Shown: positions 41,480-51,803 of the stretch, one piece after another
How positions within the stretch are numbered: position 1 is the first letter of the stretch
Layout of the letters: the number at the start of each line of letters is the position of its first letter
From: Sthenelais limicola
Taxonomy: Eukaryota; Annelida; Polychaeta; Phyllodocida; Sigalionidae
DNA: 64,000 bases
Direction: 5' to 3'
NCBI GenBank assembly: GCA_942159475.1
Contig: OW804096.1
Coordinates: forward strand, 13,317,871-13,381,870
Translations under genes and position numbers: made by a program
The notes under the pieces: generated by a model
The model's input: the letters and a program-made list of their open reading frames with translations, nothing else
Told to the model about the DNA's origin: nothing
Databases searched by the model: none

Positions 41480-41790
41480 ATTAACTCCTGGGTGCATATG
41501 ATTAGGCAGCAGTTGGAGAAGGAGGGGTGGGGGGGGTAGAGAGGGTAGAGGGGGTAGAGGGGGTAGAAGGGGTAGAACAGAGCTTGGGACAGTTTGCGCA
41601 TGCGCGAGCAGGTGTCCAGTAACTGGCCAATGGGGAGCTATCACTTAAGTGGAGGTGGGCAGCGCCTCCCCCGGTCACTTTAGTAGTTAAGAGGCTGCCC
41701 GGGGCTCTGTCAATTGCTGCTACTAGATACTCCACCCCCGCAGTCAGGATTAGGGGGGTGGGCACAATGGGGTGGAGGAGGGTAGGGGGC
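41480..41790. promoter_or_regulatory. GC-rich stretch with NRF1- and NK2-type sites
   Basis: TGCGCATGCGC (41595-41605) is a perfect NRF1 palindrome and CACTTAAGTG (41642-41651) a perfect palindrome of the NK2-class site. GCAGGTGTCC lies between them, and CCAATGGGG nearby. A G-rich array (GGGGGTAGA x5, 41526-41575) precedes. Inverted GGGCAGCGCCTC and GAGGCTGCCCGG flank the right part. Promoter or enhancer function is inferred from motifs. The Pro/Thr-rich minus ORF at 41502-41810 is a product of the G array. Confidence 0.35.
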
Positions 41791-42060
41791 ATTTGTCTTT
41801 TCTCAAACACTTGATATATCTCTTGATTAAAGCTGCATTATTTTCGGTATTCTCCGGGCTGAAATGATTAATATGTCAGACAAGATATACTCGAATCAGG
41901 TTGGACTTAAGTTATGAAACCGAAACGTTGGAATCATAACATCAACAACCGAATGATAATAAACAACATCATTAAAACTCTTAAGGATCTAGTTTGGGTG
42001 TTCTAGCAACTTCATAAGATACTCGAATAGATTCTTTGCAACCTATTCTCCCCGCTATAT

Positions 42061-42297
42061 GGGTTAAGTCTTTGGAAAACGTACAATTGGCCTTCACCAA
42101 TCCTCTCAACTAACCTAAATAAACTACCCAGGCAAAAATTAGGTTCAAAATACAGTTCAACATAACCAGATTTATTGAATGAATACAATACAGAATATAC
42201 TCAGTTATACCTAGTATTTATCAATTTTCACTCTAATTTAGCAGAATTTGATAGATGAGTAGAACTCTAGATTGTGCATTTTCTGGAAATCTGACCC
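42061..42297 (-). mobile_element. Family A MITE, full length, ATAT duplication
   Basis: Starts GGGTTAAGTCTTTGGAAAAC and ends TGGAAATCTGACCC; ATAT at 42057-42060 and 42298-42301. Confidence 0.88.
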
Positions 42298-42589
42298 ATA
42301 TATCTATTCTTTAAGACATCACATTTTTCAAGTTTCGGGGTCTATAACCCCCCCCCCCCCCTCCACTTTATTCTTATCCTACCCTTCCTGCTATGAATCC
42401 GCCACTGATAGCATTCTCAATCAAAGAGGGGTGGGCTAGTGTGAGGTTAGTAAACGAGGGGTGGGGGGGGGGGGGGGGCTCCTGTCACAACATGCCCTTG
42501 GGTGGCGTTAATCCACTCTGACAGGGGAATCCAATATTCATCATTTATTAAGTCCAGATCTGGCCCTATCCTGGTGGTTTAGGGATAAG

Positions 42590-42760
42590 CCCTGGTGATG
42601 GTTAATACAGGGGATCCTCCATGGGTGGATGGGGGGATGGGGGGATGGGGGATTAACGTTTGGGAGGTCCATAGGCCTGATAACCAGATAACTTAACCTC
42701 CACACACAATGCTGGAGCACTTGGCTGCTTTTTATGTGCTGTTATTGTGTCTAACTACAT
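42590..42760 (+). repeat. Diverged duplicate of 43810-43975
   Basis: GATTAACGTTTGGGAGGTCC, ATAACTTAACCTCCACAC and ACAATGCTGGAGCACTTGG match 43810-43975. A G-rich array (GGATGGGG x3, 42624-42653) lies inside this copy only. Confidence 0.65.
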
Positions 42761-42766
42761 CCAACT

Positions 42767-43111
42767 ATTCTACACATTATCACCTTCTTGTTTTTGTTTG
42801 CTTTTAAAGATGTATTCTCATCTATTACGGCTGAAAATCTTACCAAATGTATTCATTTAGTGACTTATGGGTCAGATTTTCAGAAAATGTACAATTCACC
42901 TTCACCAATCCTCTCAAATAACCCGAATTTCAGACGAAAATAAAGTTCAAAATACAGTTCAACATAACCAAACAGATTGCTTTAATCAATGCAATGCCTA
43001 ATATACACGAATTTACCAAGTATTGACCAAATTGCAGCCTAATTTAGGAGAATTCACTAAATGTGTAGAGCTGCCAATTGTACATTTTCTGAAAATCTAA
43101 CCCATCTAAGC
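42767..43111 (+). repeat. First unit of a 345-bp tandem duplication
   Basis: Runs from ATTCTACACATTATCACCTT through a K-like end (GGCTGAAAATCTTACCAAAT) and a whole family A copy. The next unit starts at 43112 with the same sequence. Confidence 0.88.
42869..43103 (-). mobile_element. Family A MITE in tandem unit 1
   Basis: Starts GGGTCAGATTTTCAGAAAAT and ends GAAAATCTAACCC. Complete. Confidence 0.9.
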
Positions 43112-43456
43112 ATTCTACACATTATCACCTTCTTGTTATTGTTTGCTGTTAAAGCTGTCTTTTCAGCTATGACGGCTGAAAATCTTACCAAATGTATTCA
43201 TTTAGTGACTTATGGGTCAGATTTTCAGAAAATGTACAATTCACCTTCACCAATCTTCTAAAAAAAAACCGAATTTCAGACGAAAATAAAGTTCAAAATA
43301 CAGTTCAACCTAACCAAACAGATTGCTACTATCAATGCAATGCCGAATATACCCGAATTTACCTAGTATTGAGACAAATTGCAGTATGATTTAGCAGAAT
43401 TTACTAAATGTGTACAGCTGCCAATTGTACATTTTCTGAAAATCTGACCCTTATAC
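43112..43456 (+). repeat. Second unit of the 345-bp tandem duplication
   Basis: Copy of 42767-43111 with scattered substitutions and a short loss at TCTTCTAAAAAAAAACCG. Confidence 0.88.
43214..43450 (-). mobile_element. Family A MITE in tandem unit 2
   Basis: Starts GGGTCAGATTTTCAGAAAAT and ends GAAAATCTGACCC. It was duplicated with its flank rather than by transposition. Confidence 0.9.
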
Positions 43457-43597
43457 GACTTTATTAAACAAAAACCAGATTGGTTGCCACGACAGCCCCA
43501 CGTAAATCACTAGTGAAATATGCACTATGCATAAATCACTCTAGATACGTTGTTTTCAGAGCAATGTGTGTATAATAAATAGCATTTATTATCTAAC

Positions 43598-43665
43598 AGT
43601 CGAATTCAGCAGAAGTTACCAAATCTGTAGAACTGACACTTGTACATTTTCGGAAAATCTGATAT
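43598..43665 (-). mobile_element. Family A right-end fragment
   Basis: GAATTCAGCAGAAGTTACCA, CTGTAGAACTGACACTTGTA and TTTTCGGAAAATCTGAT. Confidence 0.55.
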
Positions 43666-43809
43666 GGGTGAAAACATCCATGCATCCTTCAATAAAAATG
43701 ATGCTAAATATTTGCAGGTCAGATTGGAACTGAATCCATCCCAGCATGCACTGTATTAGACATGTGCAGTGAGAGTGTCAACTGCTCTATTGAAGACTTA
43801 CTGGGGGTT

Positions 43810-43975
43810 TAGGAGCACGGGTAAAGGTTAATACCCGGTGTGGTCAATAGGAATACCATGTGTAGTCGATATGAGATAGGTGGACTAACGTTTGGGAGGT
43901 CCATACCTCCACTACACAATGCTGGGGTATTTGGGTGTATTACGTGTGTTGGGCATTGTAGCTAACTATATTAAG
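43810..43975 (+). repeat. Diverged duplicate of 42590-42760
   Basis: ACTAACGTTTGGGAGGTCCA and CACAATGCTGGGGTATTTGG. With the 345-bp duplication between, the whole 42.6-44.0 kb interval looks like a two-step local duplication. Confidence 0.65.
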
Positions 43976-44372
43976 CACTTAGAGGCGTTTTGTTAGTGTT
44001 GATATTGCACTATTATATGCCTGAGGAGAATTAACATGTTTCTTTACTACTTACACATAGCCAATGTTTGGTGGGAGGAGGTAATGGATGTTCAAGTTAG
44101 AGTTCAAGTTAGAGAGTCTAAAATGGGTACTAGGAAAGGTAAATTAATTAATAAGTAGGTGACCAGGAAATAAACGTGGTATTTTGATTTGAAACGCTGC
44201 GTCCATTTCCCTGGCCATTGCTAATTAGATCCCAAATAAAAGAATGTGCCAAAAGCTGTCAGTTGCCAGTATGTCAGTAAGCCTTATTGAACACAAATAG
44301 ATGACATTATGCAATAGCATCCAAACATATGTCAACAAGTATACTGTACAAGTATACTAAAAGCATTCTCGT
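43976..44372. other. Non-repetitive; no gene
   Basis: 44185-44300 is of mixed GC with CCTGGCCATTGCTAATTAGA. No ORF. Possibly regulatory, weak. Confidence 0.25.
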
Positions 44373-45092
44373 ATTCACTAATCCTCCAAAATATATGAAT
44401 ATATGAAATCCAAAATACAGTTAGGAGTCTCTCCTCTCCCTCACTCTCCTCACTCTCCTCTCTCTCCTCGCTCTTTGATCTTTCTTCTCTCTGCTCTCTC
44501 TCCTTACTCTCCTCACTCTCCTCACCCTCCTCTCACTCCTCTCTCTCCTCTCTCTCCTCTCTCTCCTCTCTCTCCTCTCTCTCCTCTCTCTCCTCTCTCT
44601 CCTCTCTCTCGTCGCTCTCGTCGCTCTCTCTGATCTCTCTCCTCTCTGATCTCTCTCTCTCTGATTTCTCTGCTCTCTCTGCTCTCTCTGCTCTCTCTCC
44701 CTTCTCTCTCTCTGCTCTCTCTCTGCTCTCTCTGCTCCCTCTCTGCTCTCTCTGCTCTCTCTCTGCTCTCTCTGCTCTCTCTCCGTTCTCTCTCTCCTCT
44801 CTCCTCTCTCCTCTCTCTCTCCTCCCTCTCTCCTCTCTCTCCTCTCTCTCCTCTCTCTCTGATCTCTCCTCTCTCTTCTCTCTCTCTGATCTCTCTGATC
44901 TCTGTCTTCCTTGTTGCCTTTCCCTCATTTTCCCTCATTCTCATTGATCTCTACTCCCTTAATGTCGTGCTCTCTCCCAGTTTCTTTTAAATAATCAAGG
45001 CAATACCAAATATATTCATATTTATCCCTATTCAGCTTAATTTAGCAGAATTTAAAAAGCAGCCAATTGTACATTTACTGACGGCCTGATCC
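44373..45092 (-). mobile_element. Family A MITE split by a 560-bp CT array
   Basis: The left part (44373-44425: TTCACTAATCCTCCAAAATA ... AAAATACAGTT) and right part (from 44985: AATAATCAAGGCAATACCAA ... CCTGATCC) are consecutive pieces of one family A copy. The CT array occupies the AACATAACC...GATTG joint. Confidence 0.7.
44426..44940. repeat. CT microsatellite array
   Basis: CTCTCTCCTCTCTCTCC, TCTCTGATCTCT and CTCTCTGCTCTC variants are in blocks. ORFs on both strands (Arg/Glu-rich on minus) are artefacts. Confidence 0.93.
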
Positions 45093-45160
45093 ATCATACT
45101 TGATTTTTAAACTTACGAAATTTATTTTAAACAAGCTGCAAAGCGCTGTGGACAGCATAT

Positions 45161-45395
45161 GGGTCAAGTCTTCAGAAAACGTACAATTGACCTTCACCAA
45201 TCCCCTCAAACAACCCATATTTGAGACGAAAATAAGGTTAAAAATACAGTTCAACATAACCAGACAGATTTATTGAATGAATACAATACATAATACACTC
45301 AGATATACCTAGTATTTATCAATTTTCACTCTAATTTAGCAGAATTTGAGAGTCGTGTAGAACCGTAGATTGTGTATTTTCTGAAAATCTGACCC
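45161..45395 (-). mobile_element. Family A MITE, full length
   Basis: Starts GGGTCAAGTCTTCAGAAAAC and ends GAAAATCTGACCC. Same subfamily as 29364 and 42061. Confidence 0.88.
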
Positions 45396-45745
45396 TTATA
45401 TAAATGATAAATCGCTGCAGTTTTCACAAACAAAACTAAAAGAAGACATAGCCAGAGAGAATGCTAATCTATATCTGTGAGTCTGAGTTGGAGGGAGAGA
45501 AATCGAAGCTAGGCCACTCTAAATAATTGAAATGATTGACTTGTTAATACACTACCCACTTACCGCCACTCGCGACCACGTGATCAGCCTGGCAACACTG
45601 CTGCCCTCTATGTCTGAAATATTGAAAAGGGAGAAATGGATTAGAGTGTGGGGTTGAGTTATCTGTATGCTTGGCGCAGTTGTGGTCAAGAACCTTCGTT
45701 GAATGAGAGGTTTTGTGGAGGTTGATACATCGTCTCCTTATTTAT
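45396..45745. other. Non-repetitive spacer
   Basis: 45550-45630 contains CTCGCGACCACGTGATCAGC and CTGCTGCCCTCTATGTC: an E-box CACGTG and CTCF-like wording. No ORF. Confidence 0.25.
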
Positions 45746-45933
45746 GGGTCAAATTTAAGACAAAAATCAAGTTCGAAATATAGTTCAACATAACTAAACA
45801 GACTGTTTGAATCAAGGCAATACCAAATATACCCATATATACAGGTCTAGTGTTGATGATTCTTCAGTCCAATTTAGCAGAATTTGCTAAATATGGTGAT
45901 CTGCAAATTGTACATTTTCTGAGAATCTGACCC
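45746..45933 (-). mobile_element. Family A MITE, deleted near its left end
   Basis: GGGTCAAATTTAAGACAAAA jumps from the terminal seven bases into the AAGACGAAAATC block. The right end TTCTGAGAATCTGACCC is intact. Confidence 0.83.
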
Positions 45934-45938
45934 TTATA

Positions 45939-46260
45939 TGTGATGTGTTATAGGAATGGATTTTGAGATATCACCATAGTTCAAAAGATGAGATCAAGCC
46001 GATTCTAATGATAGTAAACACTGGGACACTTAATATGTATTTCTATATTTTAAGTTTGATATTTTTATTTTGAAAAATAAAGGATATATCAAATAGAATG
46101 TCTTGAAATTTGGTATACGTAGATTTATATGACTAAGTGTGCTAGACCCCCGAGAAATCAGAACATTTCAATAAAGGAATCTTTCAAAAAAGTGAAAACT
46201 TGAAACTTTGATAAATATCAATTTTGCGACTTGTGACTAATTTTCTTCAAACACATCACA
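45939..46260 (-). mobile_element. Family B MITE with deletions
   Basis: GTGATGTGTTATAGGAATGG passes straight to ATTTTGAGATATCACCATAG, losing about 20 bp of the end. The right end is GCGACTTGTGACTAATTTTC then TTCAAACACATCACAT. About 90 bp of the centre is also missing. Confidence 0.75.
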
Positions 46261-46426
46261 TATATACGGTTGATTTCGCAGTGACTGTGACCAAGGATAG
46301 CGTATTATATTTATTTAGTGTTTGACCTGTATGACTGAAGTTATCAATGTTCTGCTGTTACAAGATACAATAATTGGAAGCCGATTAGGGCGGGGGCTCC
46401 TTTTGGGTATTTTGTGTAGGATACAA

Positions 46427-46797
46427 TAGGGGAGTTGCATATGCCACTGCGCATGTCTGTTACAGTGCATCATGGGATGGATTCTGTTCAAATCTAACAT
46501 ACAAATATTCGGCAAGATTTTTATCGAAAATTGCAAGAATTTTTTCACCAATATCATAGCTAGTGTAAATGATCTATAAAAACTCTTGACCACAACTGTG
46601 CAAAGCATACAGATGATGGGGAAGATTGGGACTTGTGTCATGGAAACATGTATAACACATGGATATTGACATTAAAGCACCGATAAATATTCCATGCTCA
46701 ACATGACATATTTTCTATAGATTTTATACTGTACCATTAGTCCCATAATTCCATGCGAATCTAGATTTAAAATGGCGGCTATGCAAATCCCCTATTG
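46427..46797. mobile_element. Family H element, full length, TA-type ends
   Basis: The left end TACAATAGGGGAGTTGCATA and, complemented, the right end TACAATAGGGGATTTGCATA are nearly identical inverted repeats, so the target may be TA. About 370 bp, non-coding. The ORF at 46315-46641 (minus) crosses the left border and is incidental. Relatives at 41090 and 29598. The octamer ATGCAAAT lies in the right terminal repeat. Confidence 0.7.
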
Positions 46798-47089
46798 TAA
46801 ATGTAATTGTAAAACATACCTGTATAAGAAGGAAGAAAAAGAGGATGTAAGACAAAGTTAGTTAAGAATGAAAATACAAAAGAGGTGTTTCATTTATACA
46901 AGCTGTAAGTTGACTAATATATATGTTGTCCTGTCGAGATAACACTGTTGTACCCTCTGTATGGCCCACTAGCATACCACCGTGCAGCTAAATGTACTCA
47001 CACTCCTCTAAACCATGTGTGATGCCTTAGACAATATATTATTGTACTATACTACTTACACCTGGTATAGGGTGCATACGGGTCAGATT

Positions 47090-47314
47090 TTCAGCAAATG
47101 TACAATTAGCAACTCTACACATTTAGGAAATTCTCCTAGATTAGGCTGAAAAATGAACAATACTGGGTATATCTGAGTATATTTGGTATAGCATTGATTT
47201 AAAGTATCAGTTCTGTTATGTTAAACTGCATTTTGAAGCTCATTTTTGTCTTAAATGTGGGTTATTTGAGAGGATTGGGGAAGGCGAATTGTACATTTTC
47301 TGAAATTCTGACCC
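47090..47314 (+). mobile_element. Family A MITE, full length
   Basis: Starts GGGTCAGATTTTCAGCAAAT and ends CTGAAATTCTGACCC. AAAGTATCAGTTCTGTTATG subfamily. Confidence 0.88.
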
Positions 47315-47351
47315 ACACATGTGCACCAGGGTGTGTACCTTGTGTGTGCAC

Positions 47352-47580
47352 CAAGCTGAAAATGAATGCTGAAAAATGATAAATACTAGGATATATATCT
47401 GAGTATTATTTGGTATTGCGGTGATTTAAACGGTAATGTTGAACTTTGAACCTTATCATTGTCGTTAGTTTAGATTATTTGAGAGGTTGGAAGAAGGCAA
47501 ATTGTACATTTTCAGACAACCTGACGACCATAGCCATGTCTAGAGCTGCCAATTGTACATTTTCCGACGTTTAGACCCAT
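47352..47580 (+). mobile_element. Family A remnants, partial copy plus loose end
   Basis: 47352-47527 is a copy without its left tip (GCTGAAAAATGATAAATACT ... TTTTCAGACAACCTGACGA). 47530-47580 is a separate right end (TAGAGCTGCCAATTGTACAT, TTTAGACCC). Confidence 0.65.
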
Positions 47581-47959
47581 GTATAAGAAACATTACTTCT
47601 GTTTTCGCTCTCCTCCATTTCCTCCAAAAAGTCCGTCTTGCAGGGCAATGAGATGAGTAAGACTGGGATGAGTGGGACGCCAATCACTGACGCATTTTAA
47701 TGCGCAGACAGAACGACAGAGGCGCCCCCTATGAGGCGAATCAGGTACTGAATTATTAGCATCATTTCCAGTCGTCACATATAACGTCTGTGTTTCTCTG
47801 GAGGAGAGTTTGTATTTGAGTGGGGGCTCAAGGGGGTTTAGTCCCTGACATCATTAAAATTGTTGCTATTTTAAGCAGAAGTACCGATTTGTTTACAATG
47901 TAGGAATGGTCTTTGAAGTCTGGAGTGGTGTATGGGTATACAATGAGTTGATAATAATC
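47581..47959. other. No feature seen
   Basis: Mixed sequence with a minus ORF of 61 residues (47593-47778), not recognised. Confidence 0.3.
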
Positions 47960-48800
47960 TCTCCTCTCTCCTCTCTCTCTCCTCTTTCTCCCCTCTCTCC
48001 TCTCCATCCTGTCTCTCCTTTCTCTCCTCTCACTGTCTTCCTTGTTGCCTTTCTTTTTCGATTTTCCTCATTCTCATTGTTCTCCACTCTCTTAATTTCG
48101 TCTTCTCTCCCTCTCCTGTTACCCTCACATAAGTAGGCCTACTCTGTCTCCCTCTTTCCCTTTCTTCCTCCCTGTCTCTCCTCCCTTCTCTTCCCCTTGT
48201 CCCCCTGAGTTTCATTGTGCCCCTTCCCCCCACCCCTTCCTCCCCCTGACCTTCAACTGCTTTTCTTCCTCTCTTCTCTATCCCTCGATCTTTCCTTGAC
48301 TCTCTGTTCCCATCTCTTGTCGCCTCCCCTCCCTCTCCTTTTCTCTCACCCTGTCATATCTCCCTTTCCTTTCATTCTCCCTCTCTCTCACCCTCTCTCC
48401 ATATGTATACAACTTCTATTCCAAGTTAAAAAATACAAGGACAGGGGCGACAGATTCTACATAGTATCTCTTTCATTATGCCCTAATTCCCTCTCTCCAT
48501 AACATCCTCCCTCTTTCCCTTTCTTCCTTCAGTCTCTCATCCCTTCTGTCTCCCGTTTCTCATTTCTCCCTCATGTCCCCCCTCCATCCAACTCCTTACC
48601 CCCACTCCCTTCCCCCTTTCTCTCACCCTGTCTTTCCTCCCTTTCCTTTCTTTCTCCCTCTCTCTCACCCTCTCTTCACAACTCCCTCCCTCTTTTCCTT
48701 TCTTCCTTCAGTCTCTCATTCCTTCTGTCTCCCTCGTGTCCCCCCTCAACCCCACTCTTTACCCCGACTCCTTCACCTCCAACCTCTCTCTCTGTGCCCA
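47960..48800. repeat. Pyrimidine-rich tract with duplicated segments
   Basis: Degenerate C/T. Segments such as CCCTCTTTCCCTTTCTTCC, TCTCACCCTGTC and CTTCCTTGTTGCCTTTC recur, and the last is shared with the array at 44910. ORFs inside are low-complexity. Confidence 0.85.
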
Positions 48801-48809
48801 GGTCTGTAG

Positions 48810-49017
48810 AAAGCAATTAATTGACAATATTCATATTCATGAGGTGCAAAAGCTAGTTATGTATTGTTAACGGGTGGAAACAGATTCCAATCAGAACTGC
48901 TCATTATCATAGATGAATGGCTTCATCTATAAACCTTCCTCCTCCCAATAGCCACCCCGGTAAAAAGTTTTTACCTTCTCCCAGGAACGTTCCCAGCGCT
49001 CCCAGAAACGTTCCTGG
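48810..49017. other. Non-repetitive; possible regulatory DNA
   Basis: AAAGCAATTAATTGACAATA and TTCATATTCATGAGG, then an inverted pair CCAGGAACGTTCC and GAAACGTTCCTGG (about 48980-49018). No ORF. Confidence 0.28.
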
Positions 49018-49072
49018 AATAATGAGATTATCATTATATGAAAATGGACTCAATAAAATGTATTAAAAAAAA
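49018..49072 (+). mobile_element. LINE/SINE 3' terminus with AATAAA and A-run
   Basis: AATGGACTCAATAAAATGTA then TTAAAAAAAA resembles the 3' end at 49567-49597 (AATGGTTCCAATAAAATTTA then TTAAAAAAAAAA). Either a separate insertion or the first of two tandem ends. Confidence 0.45.
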
Positions 49073-49597
49073 TACAAATTTATTACCCGCTCCACCCAAG
49101 GATGTTGCGACAGTGGGTGGGTTTATGGTTTATTTCATCGGTCTGAGTCTATGGAATGGGTTGCCAGCGCCCATTCGAATGCAAACACGGCCAAATATAA
49201 AGTCTTATCTAAAGAATGATAACACCTGGTACAGACACTAACACAGAATATTTAGTCCTGTCCTGTCATAATCTTTATGAGGTGCATATATTGTAATGAA
49301 AATGTATATACTGCCTAACGTACGATGTGTTTCTTACTTATCTAGTAGATATTATCTTTCTTGTTGAGGAAAAAAACCCAAAAAAATATGATGATGTCGC
49401 TACTGTATATTATTTCACATGTTTGTATGTAAAACCTCTAGCTTTGCTATGCTAGTTTTTGTATTTCAATCTATCCTAGACTACGTTAAACAAAAGAAAA
49501 TTATTATTTATCCTAGATGTTTCGACCCTTTTTACTTGGATTCCCATGAAATTATCACTTGTGACAATGGTTCCAATAAAATTTATTAAAAAAAAAA
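49073..49597 (+). mobile_element. LINE 3' end, plus strand, with C-terminal motif and poly(A)
   Basis: The frame 49038-49241 contains FMVYFIGLSLWNGLPAPIRM followed by a Lys/Leu-rich end, the SLWNxLP-x-x-R motif of LINE C-termini. A 3' UTR of about 330 bp follows, with AATAAA at 49575-49580 and an A-run at 49588-49597. Only the last 60 or so residues remain. Confidence 0.65.
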
Positions 49598-49629
49598 TGC
49601 GTAGATGGGTTTTGCCTAGGGTCGCCCTT

Positions 49630-49735
49630 TACTTGGTGGCTTTTTACCGGGTGGCTTTTTACCGGGTGGCTTTTTACCGAATGGTTCTTTACTGGGTGGC
49701 GTTTTTCCGGGTGTTTTTTACCGGGTGGCAATTCA
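49630..49735 (+). repeat. Tandem 15-bp repeat, about 7 units
   Basis: GGGTGGCTTTTTACC, with variants at ACTGGGTGGCGTTTTTCC. Open on both strands because 15 is divisible by 3; not a gene. Confidence 0.85.
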
Positions 49736-49852
49736 CCTGACACCGTTCAGGTCACTGTGAGATAGCTAACATCCAGGACACTTTCAACTGTAATATTACA
49801 TCGCCTTGAACGTTGATTTCCTTTAATTTTCTAGATGAAAACTTATAATTAT

Positions 49853-50130
49853 GTGATACATAACAAGAAAATGAGTCTTAAAACACAAAACATCGATTTT
49901 GACATAATCTCATAATATTTGAAAATATAGGATTAGGCAGATTTTAATTGTGTTAACCTATAGCACATCTGAAAATTACTTTTATATCTTTATATATTTG
50001 AAAATATAGCCCTGATATTTCATGAGGACAATCACTATTAAAGTAAGGATGACCTCAAAAACGCAGAGACATTACATAATTATATACAATCTTGAAATTC
50101 GAGACATACTGATTGACCAAAAACCAAAAT
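49853..50130 (-). mobile_element. Family B MITE, old diverged copy
   Basis: AACAAGAAAATGAGTCTTAA, GATTTTGACATAATCTCATA, CTATTAAAGTAAGGATGACC and ATACAATCTTGAAATTCGAG follow the reverse family order with many changes; the right end is missing. Confidence 0.55.
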
Positions 50131-50500
50131 ATTGCTACGACTTAATAATTAATTAATAATTAATCTGCAAGTTTAGTAAAAGGATCAGGTAACATCAGAG
50201 TTCATATTATAGAAATGTATCCGCCAATCATGACCATTCTACAACTCATGTGTATCAATTTGGTAATAATACAATATGTCAGTCAGATCCCGGGAATCAA
50301 AGCCTCCGGTCTCTATTCATTTCTCCTTCTACAATAGCTCTACAATATATATTCAAGTTATAACCCTGTAACACATTAGATACTATATAATCAAGACAGA
50401 AATTGTATAACAGACATAGTCAGACTTTTCCCAAGGTAAACATCGATACGAAACCTTCAGAGGGTATTGGCTACAGTGAGTACTACACAAGTACATGAAG
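50131..50500. other. No feature seen
   Basis: AT-rich, no gene or repeat. Confidence 0.3.
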
Positions 50501-50519
50501 CAATACAAGTACATATTTA

Positions 50520-50720
50520 ATGGCGTATCCCATGATCCTCTCCGCTCCCGCCACCAGCCTATTATCAACAGCAGCGCCACCTGCAATCACAAACATAGAA
50601 CTAACGGTTCAAAAGGCCTCTCAGGGCGGAACCGGAAGTTCGCATGTTCTGACCTGCGCACTATTCCGGTGTAAAAACGTGTGGTTTGCGCGCGCATATG
50701 GACGCAAGGCTCTGTGAATA
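50520..50720. promoter_or_regulatory. CpG-containing stretch with an ETS-type site
   Basis: ACCGGAAGT at 50631-50639 is a consensus ETS/GABP site. CpG is frequent on the right (CTGCGCACTATTCCGG, TTTGCGCGCGCATATGG). GCAGCGCCACCTGCAATC near 50570 is CTCF-like. Together this resembles a TATA-less promoter, but no first exon is recognised next to it; ORFs 50520-50717 and 50681-50890 lack domains. Confidence 0.35.
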
Positions 50721-51803
50721 GAGCACTTTTGTGTCACGACCGGCTCCTTTCTACACCATTGCGTGATATCAAATACATGTATCTGCCTACGAGTCGGGAC
50801 ACGTTGATATGTACAACATGCCTTTGCGAATTTCAAATACTAATTGTGGAACCAGGAACAGAGTATTTGTATTTAAAGGATTTTATTTAGCCAAGTGCTA
50901 TGTGATACACAATGTTCTCAGTCAAAGCTAATGAGAAAAAACAATACTAGTAAAGATTTACAAGTGAGCAAAAATCGACAAAAGGAGTTTGAATACTAGG
51001 ATTAATTAGATACTAACCCATGGGCTTATACACATTTTGATATATGTTTTCAGTGTATTCTTTTTGAGGTAATACCAACTGCAAAACATATAAATACAAC
51101 TGACAGACTCTGGTGTCTGTAAGTATTTAGTCTCTTTACGTACTTAGAATATATTTTAATCACAAATTAAACTTTGCTATAATTGTTGATAATCATGTTA
51201 TATTCACTACAGACGAGATTATGTAAAACATAATGAGATAATGAAATAAATTAATAAATAATAATCGAGAAGAGAAAGTAGGGGTTTGGGGCGGGGGGCG
51301 GGGGGGGGGGGTAAGTTGTTTTGTTCATACAGCAGGAAGGTAAGGGAAATACGCACAAATATCTCGAACCAAAATAAACAAATTTGAATCATTGAGCGGT
51401 AATTGGGGCATTCAGCCTCAGCATTCAATTCAATTCTCTTCGAAATATGATTTATTCATACTTACCTTCGAGCCTACAGAAACAGAAAACAGAATTATAA
51501 AGAGGAGCCACACTTTTTAAATAAATTCCAGGTCTTCTAATAAGCTCCTTGACTACAGAAAATAGGAACAATTTATTTCTAATTAAATTTGTAGAGGCCG
51601 GAATCTTTTGGAAGCTATTGTTGTACTAAAGGTCTACGTTCCGCTTAGAAAACTCAAAATATAGAAGGGCTTTGGTGATATTTTAAGCGACTGATAACAA
51701 TGAGTTAGTAAACTGGTTTATTGCATGCGTTTAGAGATTTAAAATAGAGAATTGTAAAGCCATTTGGGTTTTCTCGAACGTAGTTGCGGTGGTTCAGGTA
51801 GCA
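50721..51803. other. AT-rich stretch, no gene seen
   Basis: A G-run lies at 51289-51310. No recognised repeat. Confidence 0.35.

Noticed and set aside
41502..41810. 102-residue minus ORF rich in Thr-Pro-Ser
   Set aside because: It comes from the GGGGGTAGA array.
44403..44944. Arg/Glu-rich minus ORFs of 131-140 residues
   Set aside because: Translation of GAGAGA repeats; no domain.
49546..49743. Repeat peptides YRVAF and its minus-strand counterpart
   Set aside because: Product of a 15-bp tandem repeat next to the LINE poly(A).
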